Made by a program: the position numbers and the translations under genes
Origin: Rugamonas aquatica
GTDB taxonomy: Bacteria > Pseudomonadota > Gammaproteobacteria > Burkholderiales > Burkholderiaceae_D
DNA: 64,000 nucleotides
Reading direction: 5' to 3'
Assembly (NCBI RefSeq): GCF_009380215.1
Contig: NZ_WHUG01000002.1
Coordinates: forward strand, 124,001-188,000
In this document: positions 1 to 8,981 of the stretch, piece after piece
Layout of the letters: each line of letters starts with the position of its first letter
Position numbering within the stretch: position 1 is the stretch's first letter
The notes under the pieces: generated by a model
What the model was told of the DNA's origin: nothing
The model's database searches: none
The model's input: the letters and a program-made list of their open reading frames with translations, nothing else

Positions 1-2
1 AC

Positions 3-173
3 CGTTCCAAGGCCGTGGGCGAGCCGCCGTTGCTGCTGCCGTTCTCGGTGTTCTTTGCGATACGCGATGCGATTTCCAGCGTCGGCGGACATCGCGTGAA
101 TCCGCCGCTGAACGCTCCGGCTACCAGCGAAGAGATACTGCGCGCGATCGCTGCGGTGGAATTCGCGGCCTGA
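3..173 (+). CDS. xdhB: xanthine dehydrogenase molybdopterin-binding subunit, C-terminal end (partial)
   Basis: Only the last 56 codons lie in the window; the gene starts upstream. The frame reads a KAVGEPPLLL stretch followed by FAIRDAI, which is the conserved C-terminal signature of the large molybdopterin subunit of xanthine dehydrogenase/oxidase (the Glu of GEPP is in the active-site region of the family). The enzyme oxidises hypoxanthine and xanthine to urate in the cytoplasm. The stop is 10 bp before xdhC, the dedicated cofactor-insertion factor, which fits an xdhABC operon. Identity rests on the short C-terminus plus this neighbour. Confidence 0.85.
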   Translation, partial: RSKAVGEPPLLLPFSVFFAIRDAISSVGGHRVNPPLNAPATSEEILRAIAAVEFAA

Positions 174-183
174 GGATATCGAC

Positions 184-1257
184 ATGAACGAGTGGCTGAC
201 AACCGTGATGGCGGAACCGGCGGTGCTGGTGACGGTGGCGATCGTCGAGGGCTCTGGCCCTCGCGAGCCCGGCGCCCGCATGCTGGTCACGGCTGGCGGC
301 CAGGCCGATACCATCGGCGGCGGTCATCTGGAGATGTGCGCGGTCGATGTCGGCCGCAGCATGTTGAAAAGCGCCGCCCGGACGGGCGAGGGCGTGCCAG
401 CGCGGCTGGAGCGTTACGCGCTCGGGCCGACGCTGGGCCAGTGCTGCGGTGGTGTGGTACATCTCGCTTTCGAATTGATCGACGCATCGCTGGCCGATGT
501 CATGGCGAGCCTGCGCAAGCGCTGGCGTGAAGACAGCTGGCGCCTCAGCGCCATCGATGGCGCGCCTGTGTCGCTGCTGCTTGACGCCGATGGCGCCGTG
601 GTCGCGGGCGCAGGCGAGGCGTCCATTTCTGGCGAGCCTGCGGTATTCGGTCCAGCTTTCCCCGTCATCGACCACCAGCGCGGCACCCACATCCTGCGCG
701 ACACCGCAGGCCGCCGCTGGCTGGCCGACCCTTGCCTGGCGCCGCGCGCGCACCTGCTGCTGTTCGGCGCCGGCCATGTCGGCGCGGCCATCGTGCGCAT
801 GCTGGGCGAACTGCCTTGCACCGTCACATGGATCGACGAACGCGAGGACATGTTCCCTGAGTCGATACCGGCCAACGTCACCGTCGAAGCCACCGACGCG
901 CCGGAAGCCCTGGTGGCCGCAGCCCCCGCAGGCGCCAGCTATCTGGTCATGACCCACAGCCACGCACTCGACCAGAGCCTGAGCGAAGCGATCCTGGCGC
1001 GCGCCGATGTCGGCTGGTTCGGCCTGATCGGCTCGCAGACCAAGCGCGTGCAGTTCGAACGCCGCATGGCCGCGCGCGGCCTGCCGCAAGAACGCATAGC
1101 CGCCATGGTCTGCCCGATCGGCATCGCCGGCATCACCAACAAGCTGCCCGCAGCGATAGCCGCCTCCGTCTGCGCGCAATTGCTGATGGTGTGGGAAGCG
1201 CAGCAGATCGCCGCGCTCGACGTAACCGTGCCGGTGCGCCTGGCCGCATCGCGTTAG
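184..1257 (+). CDS. xdhC: xanthine dehydrogenase accessory protein XdhC
   Basis: A 357-residue protein of the XdhC/CoxI family, which binds molybdenum cofactor and helps sulfurate and insert it into xanthine dehydrogenase. Visible marks are the N-terminal GGGHLE motif (about residues 45-50), QCCGG (86-90, the family's conserved Cys region) and a C-terminal Rossmann-like nucleotide-binding segment with GAGHVG (195-200) and a later GLIGS. A GAGG-like ribosome site precedes the ATG. It follows xdhB by 10 bp and precedes guaD by 28 bp, so it is probably the last xdh gene of a purine-degradation operon that continues into guaD. Confidence 0.93.
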   Translation: MNEWLTTVMAEPAVLVTVAIVEGSGPREPGARMLVTAGGQADTIGGGHLEMCAVDVGRSMLKSAARTGEGVPARLERYALGPTLGQCCGGVVHLAFELIDASLADVMASLRKRWREDSWRLSAIDGAPVSLLLDADGAVVAGAGEASISGEPAVFGPAFPVIDHQRGTHILRDTAGRRWLADPCLAPRAHLLLFGAGHVGAAIVRMLGELPCTVTWIDEREDMFPESIPANVTVEATDAPEALVAAAPAGASYLVMTHSHALDQSLSEAILARADVGWFGLIGSQTKRVQFERRMAARGLPQERIAAMVCPIGIAGITNKLPAAIAASVCAQLLMVWEAQQIAALDVTVPVRLAASR

Positions 1258-1285
1258 AATCAGCTTTCCTCTCCGGGATATCGCC

Positions 1286-2593
1286 ATGCCTAACACTTTG
1301 CAAGCCTACCGCGGCAGCTTGCTGCACTTTCTCGCCGATCCGGCGTTCAGCGCGCAGTCGCATGTCTGGCATGAGGACGGCCTGCTGATCGTCGCCGACG
1401 GCAAAGTACAGGCGGCCGGCGACTACGCCACGCTGCACGCGGCGCTGCCGCCCGGCACCGAGCTGCACGACTACAGCGGCAAGCTGCTGATGCCCGGCTT
1501 TATCGACACCCATGTGCACTACCCGCAGACCGACATGATCGCCTCGCCGGCGGAAGGCCTGCTGCCATGGCTGGAGACCTACACCTTCCCGACCGAGCGC
1601 CAGTTCGAAGACCCAAGCCACGCAGCCGGCGTGGCAGACTTCTTCCTCGACGAGCTGCTACGCTGCGGCACCACCACCGCGATGGTCTACTGCACCGTGC
1701 ATCCGCAATCGGTGGACGCCTTCTTCGCCGCCAGCGAGCAGCGCGGCCTGCGCATGGTGGCGGGCAAGGTGATGATGGACCGGAACTGCCCGGACTTCCT
1801 GCGCGACACCGCCGAATCCAGCGCCCGCGATACCGAGGCGCTGATCCAGCGCTGGCACAAGCGCGGCCGCGCGCTGTACGCGATCACGCCGCGCTTCGCG
1901 CCGACCTCCACCGAAGCGCAACTGCAGCTGGCCGGCGAACTGGCAAGCTCCTATCCCGATACCTACATCCAGACCCACGTCTCCGAAAACGAAGCCGAGT
2001 GCGCGTGGGTGCGCGAGCTGTTCCCCAACTCGCGCAGCTACATCGACGTGTACGACAGCTACGGCATGCTGCGGCCGCGCGCCATGTACGGCCACTGCAT
2101 CTGGCTCAATGAGCGGGACCGCGCACGCATGGCCGAAACGCAGTCCGCCGCCGCCATCTGCCCGACCTCCAATCTGTTCCTCGGCAGCGGCCTGTTCGAC
2201 TTCGAACGCGCCGACCAGGCGGGCGTGCTGCTGTCGCTGGCGACCGATGTGGGCGGCGGCACTTCGTTCTCGATGTTGCAAACGATGAATGAAGCCTATA
2301 AAGTAGCGCGACTGAAGGGCAGTTATCTGCCGGCCTTGCGGATGTTTTACCTGGCCACGCTGGGCGCCGCCCGCAGCATGCAGCTGGAGGGCACGATCGG
2401 CAATTTCGCCGTCGGCGCCGAGGCGGATTTCATCGTGCTCGATCCGCAGGCCACGCCGCTGCTGCAACGGCGCACCGCGCGCGGTGTCAGCCTGGAAGAA
2501 CTGCTGTTCGCGCTCGCGCTGCTGGGCGACGACCGTGCGGTGGCGGCGACCTATTCGGCCGGCCGCCAGGTGCACGCCCGCGTAATGACTTAA
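1286..2593 (+). CDS. guaD: guanine deaminase
   Basis: A 435-residue amidohydrolase-superfamily protein of typical guanine deaminase length; it converts guanine to xanthine plus ammonia, feeding the xanthine dehydrogenase encoded just upstream. The metal-binding THVHYP segment is near residues 75-80, followed by the family pattern PWLETYTFPTE. Later come QTHVSEN, the GHCIWL metal-ligand His segment, CPTSNLFLGSG and the ATDVGGG aspartate motif. The ATG at 1286 follows a short gap after xdhC. The next gene starts 17 bp downstream, so the xdhC-guaD-adenosine deaminase run is likely one transcript. Confidence 0.95.
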   Translation: MPNTLQAYRGSLLHFLADPAFSAQSHVWHEDGLLIVADGKVQAAGDYATLHAALPPGTELHDYSGKLLMPGFIDTHVHYPQTDMIASPAEGLLPWLETYTFPTERQFEDPSHAAGVADFFLDELLRCGTTTAMVYCTVHPQSVDAFFAASEQRGLRMVAGKVMMDRNCPDFLRDTAESSARDTEALIQRWHKRGRALYAITPRFAPTSTEAQLQLAGELASSYPDTYIQTHVSENEAECAWVRELFPNSRSYIDVYDSYGMLRPRAMYGHCIWLNERDRARMAETQSAAAICPTSNLFLGSGLFDFERADQAGVLLSLATDVGGGTSFSMLQTMNEAYKVARLKGSYLPALRMFYLATLGAARSMQLEGTIGNFAVGAEADFIVLDPQATPLLQRRTARGVSLEELLFALALLGDDRAVAATYSAGRQVHARVMT

Positions 2594-2609
2594 TCACATT
2601 GGAAGACTC

Positions 2610-4070
2610 ATGCAAAAAAATATCGCCAGCCTGAAGGCCGCCGCCATCGCCGCCGCCCTGTTCTGCGCCTTGCCGCACGGTGTGCAAGCGGCCAGCAACG
2701 AGGAGATCGCCAAGCGCCAGTTCGCCGCGCTGGTCGCGGGACCGGAGCCGAAGACGGCCGAGCTGACGATGTTCCTGACCTTGATGCCGAAGGGCGGCGA
2801 TCTGCACCACCACTACTCGGGCGCGATCTACGCCGAGCAGTATCTGGAGTGGGTGGACAAGGAAGGCTTCTGCGTCAACAAGAACACCTATCTGATCGAC
2901 ACCAACAAGGCCGACACCGCCGCCGAGCAGGCCAAGCCGCTGGCCGACCGCGTCTGCCTGTCCGGCCAGGACGTGATGAACAATAACAGCGTGCTGGCCA
3001 ACCTGCTGCAACGCTGGTCCGACAAGGACTTCTACAACCACGGCGCGCTGCAATCGCCGCCGGACCGCCAGTTCTTCGACACCTTCGGCTTCTTCGGCCC
3101 GGTGGCATCGACCAACGCGGCCGACGGCCTGCAGCGCCTGAAGCAGCGCGCCATCCAGGAAAACCTGGGCTATATCGAGACCATCTACGAGATCGCGCCG
3201 ATGGCGCAGGACGCCGACTTCGACCGCAAGGCCGCAGCCGGCGGCATCACCGACGCCGACCTGGCCAGCTACGCCGCCAAGCTGGAGACCAATGGCGCCT
3301 TCCAGGGCTGGATCAAGTCCTACCTGGACAACGTCAACACCGCCAGCGTCGGCATCGACGACGACAACTTCACGATGCGCTACCAGCCGTTCGCGCTGCG
3401 CTTCCTGACGCCGTCGCAGGTGTTTTCGCAGATGGTGTCGAGCTTCAAGCTGGCCACTTCGCACCCGAAAATCGTCGGCGTGAACATCGTCGGCCAGGAG
3501 AGCGTCAACGTTTCGATGCACGATTACGCGCTGCACATGCAGATGTTTAAGTTCCTGAAAACCAAACAGCCGGACGTGAAACTGGCGTTGCATGCGGGCG
3601 AATTGGCGCTCGGCGTGGTGCCGCCGGAAGGCCTGACCTTCCACATCAAGGACGCCATCGACGTCGCCGGCGCCAGTCGCATCGGCCACGGCATCGACAT
3701 CGCCCACGAGACCGGCTCGCTGGCGACCATGAAAAAAATGCATGACAAGCAGATACCGGTCGAGGTCAACCTGACCAGCAACCAGTTCATCCTGGGCGTC
3801 AAGGGCGAGGCCCATCCTGTCACGCTGTACCGAAAATACGGCGTGCCGTTCGTGCTGTCCACCGACGATGCCGGCGTGTCGCGCAACAACCTGTCAGGCG
3901 AATACGTGCTGTACGCAGCCCGTTACAAGCCGGACTATGCCGAGATCAAGAAGCTGTCCTACGACAGCATCCGCTATTCCTTCCTGGCCGATGCTGATAA
4001 ACAACGGTTATTGAAGGCATTGGACGGCAAGTTCGCCAAATTCGAGGCCGCGATCGCTAAGGGCCGCTGA
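2610..4070 (+). CDS. exported adenosine deaminase-like protein
   Basis: A 486-residue adenosine/AMP deaminase superfamily protein. Metal and catalytic motifs are present: GGDLHHHYSG near residue 62-71, LALHAGEL, RIGHGIDIAHE and STDDAGVSR. Unlike cytoplasmic Add (about 330-350 residues) it has a clear signal peptide (hydrophobic core about residues 8-24, cleavage probably after VQA near 27) and a long insertion between the HxH motif and the barrel, as in secreted ADGF-type deaminases. It should act in the periplasm or outside, converting adenosine or a related nucleoside to the inosine form before uptake. A GGAAG site lies before the ATG. The substrate is inferred from family. Confidence 0.85.
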   Translation: MQKNIASLKAAAIAAALFCALPHGVQAASNEEIAKRQFAALVAGPEPKTAELTMFLTLMPKGGDLHHHYSGAIYAEQYLEWVDKEGFCVNKNTYLIDTNKADTAAEQAKPLADRVCLSGQDVMNNNSVLANLLQRWSDKDFYNHGALQSPPDRQFFDTFGFFGPVASTNAADGLQRLKQRAIQENLGYIETIYEIAPMAQDADFDRKAAAGGITDADLASYAAKLETNGAFQGWIKSYLDNVNTASVGIDDDNFTMRYQPFALRFLTPSQVFSQMVSSFKLATSHPKIVGVNIVGQESVNVSMHDYALHMQMFKFLKTKQPDVKLALHAGELALGVVPPEGLTFHIKDAIDVAGASRIGHGIDIAHETGSLATMKKMHDKQIPVEVNLTSNQFILGVKGEAHPVTLYRKYGVPFVLSTDDAGVSRNNLSGEYVLYAARYKPDYAEIKKLSYDSIRYSFLADADKQRLLKALDGKFAKFEAAIAKGR

Positions 4071-4077
4071 GTCCGCT

Positions 4078-4102
4078 CCGGGGCCGGCCTGGCCGGCCCC
4101 GG
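4078..4102. terminator. GC-rich hairpin after the adenosine deaminase gene
   Basis: A perfect 12-bp inverted repeat (CCGGGGCCGGCC, one central T, then its complement) begins eight bases after the stop. There is no T run behind it, so it may be a transcript-end stabiliser or a weak terminator rather than a classical intrinsic terminator. Confidence 0.5.
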
Positions 4103-4670
4103 ATGTTGCGCTGCCGCGACGAGCAGATTAGTGTTACAGATCTAAATCCCTTCCAGCCGCTTTTTTCGCGGCTTGTCATATATGTCACATTTCGGCCGAA
4201 GTGTGGCAGCATTGCGACATATGGTGGCTAGCCTGCACCAGTTTGTGCGTTTTTCGCATGAATTTATTTCAAGCGGCGCACCGTCAACTATAATGCTCCC
4301 CTTAAAGATGCGCCTCGCTTACAGAGCGAAACCTGCGCGGTTCAGCGCCCCATTTATATCGCTTTCGTCTAAATCCCTAAAGTAAATCGTATTTGTCACA
4401 CATTTTTTGCTGATGCATAGTGGCTTGATATGCTTGCAAACTGCCAACTTTGTTGCGGTTTTCAGGGCGTTGCATGCAAATGTCAGTCAGATAAGGTAGT
4501 GGCAGTCTGATCAACTGACTTCTTGTCATGTTGATGAAATATTTACTGGTTACAATTTTGTGATGTCATGGGCACTTTGTGTCAAGAATGTGACCGAAGG
4601 CCACAAGCCCGTCCGGTTCAGGCATCGAAGAACACAATAAATTTTTTTACATAAACTGGGAGTTCCCTTA
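4103..4670. other. AT-rich gene-free leader region of the first TonB receptor
   Basis: This 568-bp stretch is clearly more AT-rich than its surroundings and I see no convincing gene in it. It holds a small hairpin with a T6-containing loop (AGCCGC at 4155-4160 with GCGGCT at 4168-4173), a 10-bp palindrome TTCGGCCGAA near 4192-4201, a perfect -10-like TATAAT at 4289-4294 without a good -35, and a GTCAGT/ACTGAC inverted pair about 4482-4523. The receptor has a good GGGAG ribosome site at about 4658-4662. A long 5' leader or several promoters would fit; nothing here is proven. Confidence 0.5.
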
Positions 4671-7064
4671 ATGCAATCCGCCGTTAAACACAATCCGAAG
4701 CTGCGTCTGAGCCTGGTCGCTCTGGCCTGCCAGATGGTCTGCATGGGCGCCGCGTTCGCACAGTCCGACGCCGCTCCGGCCGCCAAGCCAGCCACTGAAA
4801 CCGTGACCATTACCGGCCGCAAAGTCGGTATGGGCCTGATGGTGCAGGAAGACGTGCCAAAAGCACGTTCGACCGTTACCGCCGAGGAACTGGCGAAACA
4901 GCGTCCTACCGGTAACGCCTACGACGCTCTGGCCCTGCTGCCAGCAGTGAACACCTACGGCTACGACGCGACCGGCCTGTTCGGCGGCGGTCTGACCCTG
5001 CGCGGCTTCAACAGCGACCAGATCGGCGCGACCATTAACGGCGTTCCAGTGAACGACTCGGGTAACTTCGCCGTGTTCCCACAAGAATACGTTGACCAGG
5101 AAAACACCTGCACCACCTTCGTGACCCAGGGTTCGACCGACGTCGACTCCCCACAAGTTGGCGCCACCGGCGGTAACTTCGGCATTACCACCTGCGAACC
5201 AGAAGACAAGCAGCGCTTCCGCGTCGCCCAGTCGCTGGGTCAGCTGAGCATGTTCAAAACCTATCTGCGCTACGACACCGGCCGCTTCTGGGATAACAAG
5301 GCCAAGGTCTTCGTCTCGGTCTCGCAAGCCAAGGCTGACAAGTGGAAAGGCGCCGGCGAAGCCAATCGCAAGCACATGGACATCGGCTTCAACTACGACT
5401 GGGATCGCTTCAACTACATCCACGGTACCGTGTTGTATAACCGCCAGTTCAACAACAACCTGAGCACCTTCAACCTGGCCGACCTGAACAAGAACGGTTA
5501 TTACTACGACTACAGCACCACCTTCATCGGCCACGCACCAGCGAGCCCAGGCAAGGCAGTCAGCGATCCGGCACAGAACAACGCCGACTCCTTCTACAAG
5601 CTGGCCATGGGTCCGTTCGAGAACGTGATTGCTTCGGCAACCGCCAAGTTCCGCATCGGCGAAAACACCGACATCAAGTTCCTGCCTTACCTGTGGTACG
5701 GCTACGGCACCGGCGGCGTGCAGCAGAAACTGCAACAGGAAAATGCTTTCCTGAATCCGGCCACCGGCAAATTCGTTGGCGTCGACCTGAACGGCGACGG
5801 CGACACCCTGGACAAAGTCTGGGTATACAACAGCTCGATCACCCGTACCCAGCGTCCAGGCGCATCGGTTTCCGTGACCCATAACTGGGAAAACCATCAG
5901 ATCCTGGCTGGCTTCTGGTATGAGCGCGCTACCCACAAGCAAACCGGCCCGATGGAAAAAGTCGACAACAACGGCAACACCACCGACATCTGGCTGCGTG
6001 ATGGCCTGGTGACGCGTCCGGACGGTTCGCTGTACCAGTCGCGCGACTGGAAGAGCATCTCCACCGCGTTCCAGGGCTTCATTCAGGACACCGCCACCTT
6101 CATCGACGACAAGCTGACCGTCAACGTAGGCCTGCGTACCCCGCACGTCAAGCGCGACTTCACCAACTACGCCAACGAAGGCAATAGCCAGACTGCGCCG
6201 AACTCGGGCGTTACCTATAGCTACAACAAGACCTACTCGACCGTGCTGCCACAGTTGGGCCTGCGTTATCGCATCACCAACGACGACCAGCTGTTCGCCA
6301 GCCTGGCCAAGAACATGAAGGCGCCACCTAACTTCGTGTACTCGACCACCAACGGCAACCTGTCGCTGATTAACAATCTGCCGACCCTGCTGGGCGACGT
6401 GCGCCAGGAAACCTCGATGAACCTGGACATGGGCTACCGTCACCAGACGACCGCCATCACCACCCAGGCCACCATCTTCTTCAGCGACTTCAAGGATCGT
6501 CAGGCTACCGCCTTCGACCCGAACTCGCAGACCTCCACGCTGACCAACGTCGGCAAGGTGAAGAACAAGGGCTTCGAAGTTGAAGCGGGTAACACCCCGG
6601 TCAATGGCTGGTCGTTCTACGCTTCGCTGGGTTACAGCAGCAGCGAGATCCAGGAAAACCTGCAGGCTGGCAAAGGCATCTACCTGCCAACCAAGGGCAA
6701 CCAGTTCCCACTGACCCCGAAATGGAAGGGCGGCCTGTCGGCTTCGTACGAGACCAACAGCTGGTACACCCGTCTGAAAGCTAAAGTCACCAGCAACCAG
6801 CAGGCGACCCTGGCCAACGACGAACTGGTTCCTGGCTACACCACCATCGACTTCGATGCTGGCTACCAGTTCCCAAGCGGCCAGTTCTTCAAAAATCCGA
6901 AGCTGACCCTGAACGTGTCGAACCTGATGGATCGCCAGTACCGCAATCCATCGTCGCAGTCCGTGACCAACGCCACCGCCTTCCCAGGCGTGACGGCGAA
7001 GAGCGTGTTCTACTATCTGGGCGCTCCACGCTTCGTGTCGGCTACGCTGCGCGTCGACTTCTAA
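4671..7064 (+). CDS. TonB-dependent outer-membrane receptor (first of two)
   Basis: A 797-residue TonB-dependent receptor: signal peptide (about residues 1-30, ending AFA), a TonB-box-like TVTITG at about 44-49, an N-terminal plug with LRGFNSDQIG and INGVPVNDSG, a 22-strand-type barrel and a C-terminal strand ending in Phe (TLRVDF). It imports a ligand across the outer membrane using TonB/ExbBD energy. The ligand cannot be read from sequence, but the next same-strand genes encode a 5'-nucleotidase, an exported PLD-family protein and an S1/P1 nuclease, so nucleotides or oligonucleotides are the leading inference. Codon choice (many CCA, GGT) differs from neighbours, which may reflect high expression. 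Confidence 0.92.
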   Translation: MQSAVKHNPKLRLSLVALACQMVCMGAAFAQSDAAPAAKPATETVTITGRKVGMGLMVQEDVPKARSTVTAEELAKQRPTGNAYDALALLPAVNTYGYDATGLFGGGLTLRGFNSDQIGATINGVPVNDSGNFAVFPQEYVDQENTCTTFVTQGSTDVDSPQVGATGGNFGITTCEPEDKQRFRVAQSLGQLSMFKTYLRYDTGRFWDNKAKVFVSVSQAKADKWKGAGEANRKHMDIGFNYDWDRFNYIHGTVLYNRQFNNNLSTFNLADLNKNGYYYDYSTTFIGHAPASPGKAVSDPAQNNADSFYKLAMGPFENVIASATAKFRIGENTDIKFLPYLWYGYGTGGVQQKLQQENAFLNPATGKFVGVDLNGDGDTLDKVWVYNSSITRTQRPGASVSVTHNWENHQILAGFWYERATHKQTGPMEKVDNNGNTTDIWLRDGLVTRPDGSLYQSRDWKSISTAFQGFIQDTATFIDDKLTVNVGLRTPHVKRDFTNYANEGNSQTAPNSGVTYSYNKTYSTVLPQLGLRYRITNDDQLFASLAKNMKAPPNFVYSTTNGNLSLINNLPTLLGDVRQETSMNLDMGYRHQTTAITTQATIFFSDFKDRQATAFDPNSQTSTLTNVGKVKNKGFEVEAGNTPVNGWSFYASLGYSSSEIQENLQAGKGIYLPTKGNQFPLTPKWKGGLSASYETNSWYTRLKAKVTSNQQATLANDELVPGYTTIDFDAGYQFPSGQFFKNPKLTLNVSNLMDRQYRNPSSQSVTNATAFPGVTAKSVFYYLGAPRFVSATLRVDF

Positions 7065-7075
7065 GTTAAGATACC

Positions 7076-7150
7076 GGTCTGGTGCACGCACTTTGGTGTA
7101 CGCTCCAGACCTTATCTGACAGGCAGGCCTTCGGGCCTGTTGTCGTTTTC
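7076..7150 (+). terminator. tandem hairpins and probable intrinsic terminator after the TonB receptor
   Basis: Two hairpins follow the stop codon. The first pairs GGTCTGG (7076-7082) with CCAGACC (7105-7111). The second is CAGGCC-TTCG-GGCCTG (7124-7139), with an exceptionally stable tetraloop, followed by a T-rich tail up to 7150. The second has the form of a rho-independent terminator, so the downstream nuclease genes may be read at a lower level or from their own promoter. Confidence 0.7.
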
Positions 7151-7170
7151 GGGCCGGGTTGTTTTCGATC

Positions 7171-7212
7171 CGGCCATATGCGAGCGCCGCGCGCGACGTT
7201 CGCATATGGCCG
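7171..7212. repeat. 13-bp perfect inverted repeat in the 5'-nucleotidase leader
   Basis: CGGCCATATGCGA (7171-7183) is perfectly complementary to TCGCATATGGCCG (7200-7212) with a 16-bp GC-rich spacer, ending 39 bp before the start codon. A second small hairpin (GCCGCC/GGCGGC, about 7211-7227) follows. It could be an mRNA leader structure or a dimeric operator. Confidence 0.55.
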
Positions 7213-7251
7213 CCGCCATCAGGGCGGCTGCCGAATCCGGAGTAACGTTAG

Positions 7252-8973
7252 ATGATCAAGCTTTCCCTGCCGGCGCGCGCACTGCGGCCCGTACTGACGT
7301 GCGGCGCCGTGCTGGTCCTGTCTTCCTGCACGCTGTTCAAGCCGGCGCCGCAGCCGGGCATCACCGATATCGAACTGGTGACGCTGAACGATTTCCACGG
7401 CAATATCGAAGCGAGCAAATATGTGCTCGACAGCGCCTACGGCGGCGCGCCGCGCACCGTGGTCGCCGGCGGCATCGACACGCTGGGCGCCGCGTTGCAA
7501 GCCTGGCGCAAGGCCGATCCCGAGCTGCTGCTGGTCGGCGCCGGCGATCTGATCGGCGCCAGCCCGGCGATTTCGTCGATGTGGGCCGACGAGCCGACCA
7601 TCGCCGCGATGGACCTGCTGGGACTGCGCGCCAGCTCGGTCGGCAACCATGAATTCGACGCCGGCCGGGTGGAGCTGCTGCGCCAGCAAAAGGGCGGCTG
7701 CAATTCGCCGCGCGCCGACAAGGCCTGCAAATTCGAGAACCCCTACGGCGGCGCCAAGTTCCAGTACCTGGCCGCCAACGTCATCGACATGGTGACGAAA
7801 AAGCCGCTGCTGCCGGCCTACAAGATCGAGCAGGCGCACGGCGTCAAGATCGGCTTCATCGGCGCGGTGCTGCGCGACGCCACCGAGAAGGCGCCGGCTT
7901 CCGGCATCGCCGGCCTGGATTTCGTCGACGAGGCGGACGCCATCAATCGCCAGCTGCCGGAGCTGCGCAAGCAGGGCGTGGGCGTGTTCGTGGTGCTGAT
8001 CCATCAGGGCGGCCGCACCACCGATAAATTCGACCAGCAGGAATGCAGCCATCTGACCGGGCCTATCGTCGACGTGGTCAAGCGCCTCGATCCGGCGATA
8101 CGGCTGGTGGTCAGCGGCCATTCGCATCGCGGCTATCTGTGCCGCGTGGACGGACGGCTGGTGACGCAGTCCGACATGGGCGGCCACGTCCTGTCGCGCA
8201 TCAAGCTCTCCGTCGATACGGCCAGCAATACGCTGCGCGACGTCAGCGCGCGCCAGGAGGTGATGATCCCCGGTACCTGGCCGGCCAATCCGGCGCTGGA
8301 CGCCTATCTGAAAACGGTGCGCGACCGCAGCGCCAGCGCATTGGCGCGTCCGGTGGCGGCGCTGGCCGTGCCGAGCGTGCCGCGCGAGAAGCAGGACGAC
8401 GGCGAGTCCGCGCTGGGCGACCTGGTCACGGACGCCACGCTGGCCGCGGGCCGTCCCTACGGCGCGCAGATCGCCTTCGTCAACAACGGCTCCTTGCGGC
8501 ATGACCTCGACACCGGCGCGGGCAACCGCGTCAGCGTCGGCCAGCTGCTGGCGGCGCTGCCGTACACGAATTCGCTGGTGGTGATGAACCTGCGCGGCGC
8601 GCAGATCCGCGAACTGCTGGAGCAGCAATGGCACGGCGGCCGCGATATCACGCGCGGCCTGCTGCAGGTGTCGGATGGCTTCAGCTACACCTGGGATCCA
8701 CGGCGCGGCGAGGGCAGCAAGGTGCTGGCCGATACGCTGATGCTGAACGGCCTACCGATCGAGAATGGCACGGTCTACCGCGTGGTGGTCAACAACTTCC
8801 TGGCCGAGGGCGGCGACGCCTTCCCGGCCTTCACCCTGGGCGCCAACCGCGCCGAGACCAATATCCGCGATATCGATGCGCTGACCGATTATCTGACCCG
8901 GCGCGAACAATACGGCAAGCCGGCCGGCCGCAGCGAAACACAGGGGCGCATCAAGCGCCTGCAACAACCTTAG
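7252..8973 (+). CDS. 5'-nucleotidase / bifunctional metallophosphatase lipoprotein (UshA family)
   Basis: A 573-residue protein with a lipoprotein signal (LSSC, lipidated Cys about residue 26), then the calcineurin-like metallophosphatase domain with LNDFHGN (45-51), GAGDLIG (96-102), GNHEF (131-135) and VVSGHSHRG. A C-terminal 5'-nucleotidase domain follows, with FVNNGSLRHDL and later the EGGDAFPAF stretch. The family hydrolyses 5'-nucleotides and sometimes UDP-sugars or cyclic nucleotides at the cell surface to nucleosides plus phosphate. GGAG lies nine bases before the ATG. It sits between a TonB receptor and two exported hydrolases, consistent with periplasmic nucleotide breakdown. Confidence 0.92.
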   Translation: MIKLSLPARALRPVLTCGAVLVLSSCTLFKPAPQPGITDIELVTLNDFHGNIEASKYVLDSAYGGAPRTVVAGGIDTLGAALQAWRKADPELLLVGAGDLIGASPAISSMWADEPTIAAMDLLGLRASSVGNHEFDAGRVELLRQQKGGCNSPRADKACKFENPYGGAKFQYLAANVIDMVTKKPLLPAYKIEQAHGVKIGFIGAVLRDATEKAPASGIAGLDFVDEADAINRQLPELRKQGVGVFVVLIHQGGRTTDKFDQQECSHLTGPIVDVVKRLDPAIRLVVSGHSHRGYLCRVDGRLVTQSDMGGHVLSRIKLSVDTASNTLRDVSARQEVMIPGTWPANPALDAYLKTVRDRSASALARPVAALAVPSVPREKQDDGESALGDLVTDATLAAGRPYGAQIAFVNNGSLRHDLDTGAGNRVSVGQLLAALPYTNSLVVMNLRGAQIRELLEQQWHGGRDITRGLLQVSDGFSYTWDPRRGEGSKVLADTLMLNGLPIENGTVYRVVVNNFLAEGGDAFPAFTLGANRAETNIRDIDALTDYLTRREQYGKPAGRSETQGRIKRLQQP

Positions 8974-8981
8974 GAGTCACC

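Noticed and set aside
4173..4385. 70-codon plus-strand frame in the first TonB receptor leader
   Set aside because: Starts with TTG, has no ribosome site, no recognisable domain, and lies in an AT-rich control region.
4668..7205. 845-codon open frame on the minus strand opposite the TonB receptor
   Set aside because: It mirrors the receptor gene almost exactly, has no recognisable domain, and its composition is that of a GC-rich antisense shadow.
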